Shown here: positions 33,073 through 39,936 of the stretch, one piece after another
Numbering within the stretch: position 1 is the first letter of the stretch
How the letters are laid out: the number at the start of each line of letters is the position of its first letter
DNA from: Streptomyces sp. A1277
Lineage (GTDB): Bacteria; Actinomycetota; Actinomycetes; Streptomycetales; Streptomycetaceae
DNA: 64,000 nucleotides
Assembly: GCF_004795015.1 (NCBI RefSeq)
Contig: NZ_SSBI01000025.1
Location: 1 to 64,000, forward strand
Reading direction: 5' to 3'
Notes under the pieces: model-generated
What the model was told of the DNA's origin: nothing
What the model saw: the letters and a program-made list of their open reading frames with translations, nothing else
The model's database searches: none
Program-made: the position numbers and the translations under genes

Positions 33073-34482
33073 GTGCAATTCCACGATTCGATGATCAGTC
33101 TCGTAGGCAACACCCCGCTGGTGAGGCTGCGCAGCGTCACGGCCGGCATCCAGGCGACGGTCCTGGCCAAGGTCGAATACTTCAACCCCGGCGGGTCGGT
33201 CAAGGACCGGATCGCCCTGCGCATGATCGAGGCCGCCGAACAGAGCGGCGAGCTGAAGCCCGGCGGCACGATCGTCGAGCCGACGAGCGGCAACACGGGC
33301 GTCGGCCTGGCGATCGTCGCGCAGCAGAAGGGGTACAAGTGCGTCTTCGTCTGCCCGGACAAGGTGTCCACGGACAAGATCAACGTGCTGCGCGCCTACG
33401 GTGCCGAGGTCGTCGTCTGCCCCACGGCCGTCGACCCCGAGCACCCCGACTCGTACTACAACGTCTCCGACCGGCTGGTCCGTGAGACGCCGGGGGCCTG
33501 GAAGCCCGACCAGTACTCCAACCCGAACAACCCCCGTTCCCACTACGAGACCACCGGTCCCGAGCTGTGGGACCAGACGGAGGGCAGGATCACCCACTTC
33601 GTCGCGGGCGTCGGCACCGGCGGCACGATCAGCGGCACCGGCCGCTATCTGAAGGAGGTCAGCGGCGGCGCGGTCAAGGTCGTCGGCGCGGACCCGGAGG
33701 GCTCGGTCTACTCGGGCGGCTCCGGCCGGCCGTACCTGGTCGAGGGCGTCGGCGAGGACTTCTGGCCCTCCGCGTACGACCGCGAGGTCACCGACGAGAT
33801 CGTCGCCGTGTCCGACAAGGACTCCTTCCAGATGACCCGCCGCCTCGCCAAGGAGGAGGGGCTGCTCGTCGGCGGCTCCTGCGGCATGGCCGTCGTGGGC
33901 GCGCTGGAGGTCGCCAAGCGGCTCGGACCCGAGGACGTGGTCGTCGTCCTGCTGCCCGACAGCGGCCGCGGCTACCTCTCGAAGATCTTCAACGACGAGT
34001 GGATGGCCGACTACGGCTTCTTGGAGGACAACGGACCCTCGGCCCGGGTCGCGGACGTCCTGGACCACAAGGAGGGGCCGATCCCCACCCTCGTCCACAT
34101 GCACCCGGAGGAGACGGTCGGCGAGGCCATCGACGTCCTGCGCGAGTACGGCGTCTCACAGATGCCGATCGTGAAGCCGGGCGCGGGCCACCCGGACGTG
34201 ATGGCCGCCGAGGTCATCGGCTCGGTGGTCGAGCGGGAGCTGCTGAACGCGCTGTTCGCCCAGCGCGCCTCGCTCACCGACCCGCTGGAGAAGCACATGT
34301 CCCCGCCGCTGCCGCAGGTCGGCTCCGGCGAGCCGGTCGAGGACCTGATGGCGGTGCTCGGCGGTACGGGGGCCGCGGACGCGGCGGTCGTGCTGGTGGA
34401 GGGCAAACCGAAGGGCGTGGTCAGCCGCCAGGACCTGCTGGCGTACCTGGCGAAGGACAAGTCGGCCGGCACGAAGCCGTAA
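33073..34482 (+). CDS. cbs: Cystathionine beta-synthase
   Basis: A 469-residue enzyme condensing serine and homocysteine to cystathionine in transsulfuration. The PLP domain has the Schiff-base lysine at residue 44 (GGSVKDR), EPTSGNTGVGLA and the phosphate loop GVGTGGTISGTG. Two CBS domains occupy about 340-465 (EETVGEAIDVLREYGVSQMP and EPVEDLMAVLG) and probably bind an adenosyl ligand. There is no N-terminal haem domain, as expected in bacteria. It starts at GTG 33073, with GGAG six bases upstream. Confidence 0.93.
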   Translation: MQFHDSMISLVGNTPLVRLRSVTAGIQATVLAKVEYFNPGGSVKDRIALRMIEAAEQSGELKPGGTIVEPTSGNTGVGLAIVAQQKGYKCVFVCPDKVSTDKINVLRAYGAEVVVCPTAVDPEHPDSYYNVSDRLVRETPGAWKPDQYSNPNNPRSHYETTGPELWDQTEGRITHFVAGVGTGGTISGTGRYLKEVSGGAVKVVGADPEGSVYSGGSGRPYLVEGVGEDFWPSAYDREVTDEIVAVSDKDSFQMTRRLAKEEGLLVGGSCGMAVVGALEVAKRLGPEDVVVVLLPDSGRGYLSKIFNDEWMADYGFLEDNGPSARVADVLDHKEGPIPTLVHMHPEETVGEAIDVLREYGVSQMPIVKPGAGHPDVMAAEVIGSVVERELLNALFAQRASLTDPLEKHMSPPLPQVGSGEPVEDLMAVLGGTGAADAAVVLVEGKPKGVVSRQDLLAYLAKDKSAGTKP

Positions 34483-34569
34483 GGAGGGTGAGCGCGCGTT
34501 TCGCGAAAACGGTACGTGTGCGTCACGTGGGCGCAGCACCGGCTTAACACGGCTCGGGCACATTGGTGG

Positions 34570-34595
34570 GTGTCGGCGGGAAGGCCCGCCGGCAC
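34570..34595 (+). terminator. Hairpin downstream of cbs
   Basis: GTGTCGGCGGG (34570-34580) pairs with CCCGCCGGCAC (34585-34595), 11 bp with one wobble and a tetraloop AAGG, 87 bases after the cbs stop. Confidence 0.6.
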
Positions 34596-34680
34596 CGGTA
34601 CGGCGACACGGACTACGGAGCGGCTCCCGGACCTCCACCGTCGCCCGGACGCGCACCGGCCCTGACCCGGCCGCGTCCTT

Positions 34681-34737
34681 CGCGGGGACCGCCGTCGTCC
34701 CGCCCCCCGGGCAACCGGGGGTGAGGCGGTCCCCGCG
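34681..34737. other. Nested hairpin, possible structured RNA
   Basis: CGCGGGGACCGCC (34681-34693) pairs perfectly with 34725-34737, enclosing a second stem CCCCCGG/CCGGGGG (34704-34710, 34715-34721). It lies within the 632-base gap between cbs and the SDR gene, immediately before a 33-bp minisatellite. It could be a small RNA, a terminator or a cruciform. Confidence 0.45.
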
Positions 34738-34747
34738 ACACACCGTC

Positions 34748-34910
34748 CTACGCGCGAAGGCCGCGCACGCCCCCTGGGTTCTACGTGCGGAGGCCGCGCA
34801 CGCCCTCTGGGTTCTACGCGCGAAGGCCCCGCACGCCCCCTGGGTTCTACGCGCGAAGGCCCCGCACGCCCTCTGGGTTCTACGCGCGAAGGCCCCGCAC
34901 GCCCTCTGGC
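34748..34910. repeat. 33-bp minisatellite, five copies
   Basis: Five head-to-tail units of about 33 bases begin at 34748, 34781, 34814, 34847 and 34880. Each starts CTACGCGCGAAGGCC and ends CTGGGTT (the last ends differently). Units differ at one to four positions. The length is a multiple of three, but no frame across it has a credible gene context. The rest of the gap to 35114 shows no gene. Confidence 0.9.
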
Positions 34911-35114
34911 TCTCGGGCCGGACGCGGACACGCCGTGAGCGCGCGAAATCTCGGAGTTCGCCGTCCACGGCCCCGATCGTAGGGAGAACGGCGCCCGCCC
35001 GGCCCGGTTACCGGCAGACCCGGGAAGGACACATTCCTGGGTACCGGGCGCGGCCCGGCCCAGCGTGGTTCCCGGCGGGAAGGCGCCCCCGGACACCACA
35101 CCAAGGAGCACCCC

Positions 35115-35876
35115 ATGTCGTACGAGACGCTCGCAGGCCGCACCGCCGTCGTCACCGGAGCCGCCAGCGGCATGGGCGCGGCGACCGCCCGGCTGCTCGC
35201 CGCCCAGGGCGTACGGGTGGCGCTGCTGGCCCGCCGCGCGGAGCGGCTGGAGGAGCTGGCCGCGAAGATCGCCGCGGACGGCGGGCAGGCCATCGCCGTG
35301 GCGGCCGACGTCACCGACCAGGCGTCCGTGGACGCGGCCGCCGACCGGGTGCACGCGGGGTTCGGCCCGGTGGACCTGGTGGTCAACGCGGCCGGTGTGA
35401 TGCTGCCGAACCCGGTGGACGCGGGGCGCGCCGACGAGTGGCAGCGGATGCTCGACACCAACGTGGCGGGCGCCCTGCGCGTCATCCGGGCCTTCACCGC
35501 GGACCTGGTGGCGGCGGCCGCCGAGGGCCGCACCGCCGACCTGGTCAACATCTCCTCGATCGGCGCGCACATCACGTTCCCCAACTACGCGGTCTACGGC
35601 GCCACCAAGGCCGCGCTCACCTACCTGTCGGCCTCGCTGCGCACCGAACTCGGCCCGCGCGACGTCCGGGTCACCAACATCGAGCCGGGGCTCACGGATT
35701 CGGAGCTGGCCGGACACGTCGACAACGCGGAGCTGAGCGGTGAGCTGGACGGCATGTTCGACGCGCTCGGCGGGCTGTCCGCCGACGAGGTCGCCGACCT
35801 CATCGCGTACACCACCAGCCGCGCCCGCCACATCAACCTGCGCCAGGTCGTCGTCCTGCCGACCCGTCAGGCGTGA
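35115..35876 (+). CDS. Short-chain dehydrogenase/reductase
   Basis: A 253-residue classical SDR. The cofactor motif TGAASGMG is at residues 14-21, NAAG at 91-94, the catalytic serine in NISSIG (147/148) and YGATK with Tyr161 and Lys165. The downstream helix and substrate loop (GLTDSELAGHVDNAELSG) fit SDRs acting on small alcohols or ketones; substrate unknown. ATG 35115 has AAGGAG eight bases upstream. The gene follows the repeat-rich region, which may contain its promoter. Confidence 0.9.
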   Translation: MSYETLAGRTAVVTGAASGMGAATARLLAAQGVRVALLARRAERLEELAAKIAADGGQAIAVAADVTDQASVDAAADRVHAGFGPVDLVVNAAGVMLPNPVDAGRADEWQRMLDTNVAGALRVIRAFTADLVAAAAEGRTADLVNISSIGAHITFPNYAVYGATKAALTYLSASLRTELGPRDVRVTNIEPGLTDSELAGHVDNAELSGELDGMFDALGGLSADEVADLIAYTTSRARHINLRQVVVLPTRQA

Positions 35877-35885
35877 GCCGCGCGC

Positions 35886-36311
35886 TCACTCCTCCCAGTC
35901 GGAGGCCGCCCGCCGCTCCTCGCGCCCGCGGAACAGGCGCCGGCCATGGCCCGCCTGGAATACGTTGACGCCGACGATCCCGAGCCAGGCCACGATGAGC
36001 CCGCCGATGCCCGCGTTCGCGGCGCCGATCGCGGACAGCGGGACGGCCAGGACCAGCGAGATGATCCCGAACCCGAAGCGCTCGCCGAAGTGCCCCACGG
36101 GCTGCCCCGGTGCCCGCGCGCCCCGGGCGACGGCGGTCCGCTCCTCGGCGAGATGGCGCCTGACCCTGCGGTCGAGCGTGGCGTCGAGCCGCTGCTCCAC
36201 CTTTTCGAGGAACGACTCCACGAGCGCGGAGTCGTAGTCGGCCCCCAGTTCGCCACGGGCCTGCAAAGTCGCCTTGAGCTCTCTGTCGAGCCCGGTGTCG
36301 GATGCGTCCAT
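35886..36311 (-). CDS. Small membrane protein of unknown function
   Basis: A 141-residue protein: acidic helical N-terminus (ESFLEKVEQRLDATLDRRVRRHLAEE), two adjacent membrane helices (about 72-95 and 97-115) with GIGGLIVAWLGIVGVNVF, and a charged C-terminus. Similar small proteins are common in Streptomyces, but I know of no assigned function. It ends nine bases from the convergent SDR gene. The ATG at 36311 fits the end of the coding-type sequence. Confidence 0.7.
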   Translation of the reverse strand: MDASDTGLDRELKATLQARGELGADYDSALVESFLEKVEQRLDATLDRRVRRHLAEERTAVARGARAPGQPVGHFGERFGFGIISLVLAVPLSAIGAANAGIGGLIVAWLGIVGVNVFQAGHGRRLFRGREERRAASDWEE

Positions 36312-36492
36312 GGTTGCCACGGTACGAAGCGGGGTCGGCCGGGTCAGTGGGGCTATCCCCCGTGTTCGGCCCGCAGGGCGGGCGTTCCGGGCCGCCGGTC
36401 CAGCCACAGGGCCACCGTCAGGACCGGGCTGCGCGAGACCCTGGCCGTCCTCGCCGTGCGGGCGGGCCTGCCCGGGTAGTCGGCGCGGGCGG

Positions 36493-36510
36493 CTGCATAT
36501 GGACATGCAG
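36493..36510. promoter_or_regulatory. Palindrome CTGCAT-ATGGAC-ATGCAG upstream of the RpiR-type gene
   Basis: A perfect 6-bp inverted repeat with a six-base spacer, 69 bases before the regulator start. The partial sequence ACATGCAGG recurs near 39764 upstream of the LC7 operon. It may be an autoregulatory site. Confidence 0.4.
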
Positions 36511-36578
36511 GAGCCTGGCTGGCTGAATGGATTCGTCGGCGCCGGACCTCGGCACGGCGGATCTACCGAGGGGACCAG

Positions 36579-37418
36579 ATGAGCGGGAGCAGCCCGGCCG
36601 CACGGTTGCAGGAGCTGTTCGAGGGGCACCGGCTCACGCCCACGCAGCGCCGCATCGCGCACTCGATGGTGCGCAGGGCCGGTGACGCCCCGTTCCTCTC
36701 CAGCGTCGAACTCGCCGAACTGGCCGGGGTCAGCCAGCCCTCCGTCACCCGGTTCGCCGTCGCCCTCGGCTTCGACGGCTACCCCGCCCTGCGCAAGCAC
36801 CTGCGCGAGGTCGCCCCGGCCGGGGCGGAGGCGGGCGAGGAGACGTACAACGAGTACCAGCAGGCGGTGCTCGGCGAGATCGAGAACCTGCGCCACCTCG
36901 CCGAACTCCTCGCCGACCCCGGGCCCGTCGAACGGGCCGGCCGGCTGCTCGCCGCCTCCCGGCCGCTTCCCGTGCTGGGGCTGCGCGCCGCGTCCTCGCA
37001 GGCCCGGGGGTTCGGGTACTTCGCCGCCAAGGTGCACCCCGACGTCCGGGTGCTCGACGAGGGCGGCAGCATGCTGCACGACCGGATCGACGCGGCCCGC
37101 CGCGCCGGTGCCACCGCGCTGATCTGCTTCGCGCTGCCGCGCCACCCCCGCGAGGTCGTGGACGCCCTCGCGTACGCGCGCGGCCAGGGCATCGCCGTGG
37201 TGTCGGTCGCGGACTCGGCGTTCGCGCCCGTGGCCCGCCACAGCGACCTGCTGATCCCGGCCGCCGTCGGCACCGGACTCGCCTTCGACACGGCCTGCGC
37301 CCCGATGCTCCTGGGGCGCGTGCTGCTGGAGGCCATGTGCGACGGACTGCCCGACGCACAGGCCCGCCTGGAGGAGTTCGACGCGGGGGCGGTGACGCGG
37401 GGGCTGTTCGTGGAGTGA
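36579..37418 (+). CDS. MurR/RpiR family transcriptional regulator
   Basis: A 279-residue regulator: N-terminal HTH_6 domain (about 8-80, PTQRRIAHSMVRRAGDAPFLSSVELAELAGVSQPSVTRFAVALGF) and a C-terminal SIS sugar-phosphate-isomerase-like domain (about 110-250). Regulators of this family near hut genes in other bacteria respond to catabolic intermediates. The hut operon starts 2.5 kb downstream, so control of hut is plausible but not shown. ATG 36579 follows GAGGGGA. Confidence 0.88.
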   Translation: MSGSSPAARLQELFEGHRLTPTQRRIAHSMVRRAGDAPFLSSVELAELAGVSQPSVTRFAVALGFDGYPALRKHLREVAPAGAEAGEETYNEYQQAVLGEIENLRHLAELLADPGPVERAGRLLAASRPLPVLGLRAASSQARGFGYFAAKVHPDVRVLDEGGSMLHDRIDAARRAGATALICFALPRHPREVVDALAYARGQGIAVVSVADSAFAPVARHSDLLIPAAVGTGLAFDTACAPMLLGRVLLEAMCDGLPDAQARLEEFDAGAVTRGLFVE

Positions 37419-37449
37419 GGCGGTCGCCCCGGTCCGGGGCGGGGGTTGC

Positions 37450-37471
37450 GTCCTCAATCGCCGGACGGGCT
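37450..37471 (-). repeat. Dispersed 22-bp repeat, copy 1
   Basis: Read on the minus strand it begins AGCCCGTCCGGCGATTGAGG and matches the copy at 56595-56616 in 21 of 22 bases. Both sit about 30 bases past the end of a plus-strand gene, between convergent genes. From memory this element is frequent in Streptomyces intergenic regions. Confidence 0.8.
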
Positions 37472-37526
37472 CGGGAGCGCCCCTGTCCGGTGGGCCCCCG
37501 CCCCGCCCACCGGGTCGAGGCGGCCC

Positions 37527-37901
37527 TCAGACCTCCAGGTCCGCCTCGATCTTCTTCAGCTGGTGCCGCGCCATCGCCAGGTTCGCCCGGCCGGCGTCCA
37601 GCACCAGGTAGAGGAAGAGGCCCGTGTTGCCGCGGGTCTTGAGGAGCCGGATCAGGTGGTACTGGGTGCCCAGGGTGATCAGGATGTCCTCGATCTCGTC
37701 CTGGATGCCGAGGTGCTCCATCGTTCGGAGCTTGGCGCGTACGACGTCGGTGTTGCCGGCGGCCGCGACCTCCAGGTTGAAGTCCTTGCCGCCGCCGAGG
37801 GTGCCCAGCGCCATGCCGCTCGTGTAGTCGACGAGGGCGACACCGGTGGTGCCCTCGATGGACGACATCGCTTCCTTCAGTGACGCTTCGGTGTTCGCCA
37901 T
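37527..37901 (-). CDS. Roadblock/LC7 domain protein
   Basis: A 124-residue protein consisting of a single roadblock/LC7 fold (SIEGTTGVALVDYTSGMALGTLG, then YHLIRLLKTRGNTGLFLYLVLD). In bacteria such proteins serve as GTPase-activating partners of MglA-type GTPases, or as CvnB in Streptomyces conservons. Here no kinase or GTPase gene is adjacent. Last gene of a four-gene operon. Its ATG 37901 has GGAAGC upstream, and the repeat at 37450 lies downstream. Confidence 0.85.
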   Translation of the reverse strand: MANTEASLKEAMSSIEGTTGVALVDYTSGMALGTLGGGKDFNLEVAAAGNTDVVRAKLRTMEHLGIQDEIEDILITLGTQYHLIRLLKTRGNTGLFLYLVLDAGRANLAMARHQLKKIEADLEV

Positions 37902-37984
37902 GAGTGGTGCTTCCTTTCCCTGACCGGCCGTTGCGGCCGGTTCCGTTTCCTTCGGGCGTGGGTCGGTGATGCCTGTGGGGCTCG

Positions 37985-38440
37985 TCAGACCGGCCGGTGC
38001 GGCAGGGCACCGGGCTGTTGCTGGGGGCGGGGTACGGGGGCCGGCTGCGGGGCGCGCTCCAGGGCGCCGTCGACCAGCGCGCCGATGCGGGAGCCGGCGC
38101 GGCGGCCCTCCAGATGGAGCCGGCCGACGTTGATCCGGTCCTCGGCGAGCAGGGTCAGGACGGCCTGCGAGCCCGCGGCGTACGTCGCGATGTAGCCCGT
38201 CTCGCCGCGCACGAGCAGTTCGCGGAAGCCGCCCCGGCCGGTCGCATCGGTCATCCGGATCGCGACGCCGAGCGCGGCCGCGGTCAGCGCGGCGACCCCC
38301 TCGGCCTCCACCCCCGGCGTGTCGTGGGCCAGGACCAGGCCGTCGGTGCTGGCCGCCAGGGCACCGGACAGGAGCGGGACGCGTGCCCGTAACCGCTGGA
38401 GCTCGGCCAGGAGGTCCTGGGCTTCGGCTTCGGGCACCAT
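37985..38440 (-). CDS. Roadblock/LC7 domain protein with a TTA leucine codon
   Basis: A 151-residue protein with a roadblock/LC7 domain (LLSGALAASTDGLVLAHDTPG, GYIATYAAGSQAVLTLLAEDR) similar to CvnB, and a Pro/Gln/Arg-rich tail. Codon 17 (bases 38390-38392) is TTA on the coding strand, the only TTA codon I found in any recognised gene here. Translation should therefore need the bldA tRNA encoded at 27020-27105. It lies between the winged-helix-like gene upstream and another LC7 gene downstream. Confidence 0.85.
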   Translation of the reverse strand: MVPEAEAQDLLAELQRLRARVPLLSGALAASTDGLVLAHDTPGVEAEGVAALTAAALGVAIRMTDATGRGGFRELLVRGETGYIATYAAGSQAVLTLLAEDRINVGRLHLEGRRAGSRIGALVDGALERAPQPAPVPRPQQQPGALPHRPV

Positions 38441-38478
38441 GAGCTGTCTCCTTCCGGCACGCTGTCTGAGCGCGCGTA

Positions 38479-39267
38479 TCACAGGGCCTCCAATGCGTCT
38501 CGGAGCCGGCGCAGCAGGGCGACGTCGGGGTCGGCCGTGACCTCGGGGAGGGCGATCCGGTCCGCGGCGGAGGCGGCGGGCACCGGCGGGACCGGCTCGA
38601 CCAGCCCGGCCGCCGCGAGGCGCCGCAGGTCGACCAGGATGTGGAACGCGGACCTGCCGAGCTCCTGCGCGATGTCGGTGGCGGTACGCACCCCGTCCAC
38701 GCGTTCCAGCACCCGGCGCTGGCGCGGCGGCACGGGCGAGTCGGCCGGGCGGCCGGTCCGCGTGAGCGGGGCCGTGTCCCCCGCCGCGTCCGGCCAGATC
38801 CGGTCCAGCAGCTCGCGGCGCCGGAGCGTCTCGCGCTGCACGGCGGCCACGGGGACGGGGCGCACGGGGCCGATCCAGTGCGCGACCCCGTAACGGAAGC
38901 GGGCCGGGGTCCGGGTCGGCGCGAGGGCGAAGAACGCGGCGTCGTACAGGGCGCCCAGGTGGCACAGCTCCAGCGCGCCGCCCGGCACCCGGCCGCTGTC
39001 CACGAGGTGCCGCCCGACCCGCTGGCCGGCCCCCGCCTCGGCGACCGCGTCCCACCAGCCCTCGCGGCCCAGCGCACCGCCCCGGGTGAGCAGGACGTCG
39101 ATGCCGGGCGTCGCCGGGGACTCGGCGTGCACCACCTTGCCGTCGGCGAGGTACAGCGTGCCCCGGTCGCGCATCAGGGCACCGGTGGCCCGCTCGGCGG
39201 CGAGGCGCTGGAGCATGGGCGAGAGCACCGGGGCGGGGGCGGACTCATCCGCGAGGGCGGCGGTCAT
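38479..39267 (-). CDS. DUF4388/PatA-like protein with winged-helix-type C-terminus
   Basis: A 262-residue protein. The N-terminus (LQRLAAERATGALMRDRGTLYLADGKVVHAES) resembles DUF4388/PatA N-terminal modules that accompany roadblock and Mgl proteins. The C-terminal region (QRRVLERVDGVRTATDIAQELG and FHILVDLRRLAAAGLVEPV) looks like a winged helix. Its ATG overlaps the stop of the LC7 gene upstream (ATGA), so translation is coupled. It may be a DNA-binding or scaffold partner of the LC7 proteins; this is inferred. Confidence 0.7.
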   Translation of the reverse strand: MTAALADESAPAPVLSPMLQRLAAERATGALMRDRGTLYLADGKVVHAESPATPGIDVLLTRGGALGREGWWDAVAEAGAGQRVGRHLVDSGRVPGGALELCHLGALYDAAFFALAPTRTPARFRYGVAHWIGPVRPVPVAAVQRETLRRRELLDRIWPDAAGDTAPLTRTGRPADSPVPPRQRRVLERVDGVRTATDIAQELGRSAFHILVDLRRLAAAGLVEPVPPVPAASAADRIALPEVTADPDVALLRRLRDALEAL

Positions 39268-39671
39268 GCGAGGACCAGCCGCTCGGCGATCTCGCCCAGC
39301 CGTATGCGGGCCAGTGCCAGGTTGCCCTCCGCGCGGTCCAGCCACAGGTGGAGGAAGACGCTGCTGTCGAAGTCCGTCTCCACGAAGCGCAGGATGTGGT
39401 ACCCGGCGCGGGTGGTGACGATGACGTCCTCGACCGGGGGCGGGGCCGTCTCCCCGGCGGCGGGCGCGTCCGGTGATCCGGCGGCGAAGGCGGGCTGTTC
39501 GGCCGCCATCCGGGCCACTTCGGCGGTTTCCGCGGCGGTGGCCTCGTGGTCGCCGTTGGGCGATTCGCCGATGGTGCCGAGGGCGAGACCGCTCGTCCAG
39601 TCGACGACGGCGGCGCCCCTGGCACCGGGCAGTCTCATGACGTCGAGCAGGCACTCGTCGATTCCGGGCAC
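39264..39671 (-). CDS. Roadblock/LC7-like protein, first gene of the operon
   Basis: A 135-residue protein with the LC7 pattern LPGARGAAVVDWTSGLALGTIG and FVETDFDSSVFLHLWLDRAEGNLALARI, interrupted by an Ala/Pro-rich insertion (about 55-80) not present in the other two. It is divergent from the hutU operon with a 265-base intergenic space. It overlaps the next gene by four bases. Confidence 0.75.
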   Translation of the reverse strand: MPGIDECLLDVMRLPGARGAAVVDWTSGLALGTIGESPNGDHEATAAETAEVARMAAEQPAFAAGSPDAPAAGETAPPPVEDVIVTTRAGYHILRFVETDFDSSVFLHLWLDRAEGNLALARIRLGEIAERLVLA

Positions 39672-39870
39672 GCGGATTCCCCTCCGACACGGCGTTCGGC
39701 TGTGACCCAGAGGTTACGCAACGTGCTCGATCCAGGTGGGGGTTCTGGCATTTTCCATCGGTACATGCAGGTGGCTGCCGGAGAATGCCGCACCACGAAG
39801 CGGACCGGACGCCTCCCGGACGCCTCCCGGGGGCCTCTCGGGGGTCTCCGGCGCCTCCCGGCCGGGGCTG

Positions 39871-39917
39871 TTGACTGGAGCTATTCACCCGCTCAAGATG
39901 TGAATAGAAAATTCACA
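39871..39917 (+). promoter_or_regulatory. hutU promoter with overlapping operator
   Basis: TTGACT (39871-39876) and CAAGAT (39894-39899) are 17 bases apart. CTATTCAC (39881-39888) is the inverted complement of GTGAATAG (39900-39907), and TGTGAAT-AGAAA-ATTCACA (39899-39917) is a perfect 7-bp inverted repeat. Operators overlap the -10 element and the first transcribed bases, so a repressor is likely; the RpiR regulator at 36579 is the nearest candidate. Confidence 0.65.
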
Positions 39918-39936
39918 GTCGCGAGGAGGCACCGCC

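Noticed and set aside
34748..34910. CRISPR array (33-bp repeats)
   Set aside because: Units are contiguous with no spacers and there are no cas genes.
34721..35743. Plus-strand frame through the 33-bp repeats (11-residue repeats LRAKAPHALWV)
   Set aside because: It overlaps the SDR gene out of frame, has no ribosome-binding site, and the minus-strand frame is equally open; treated as a non-coding minisatellite.
37527..39671. A complete conservon (cvnABCD)
   Set aside because: Only roadblock-type proteins are present; no histidine kinase, DUF742 or GTPase gene lies on either side.
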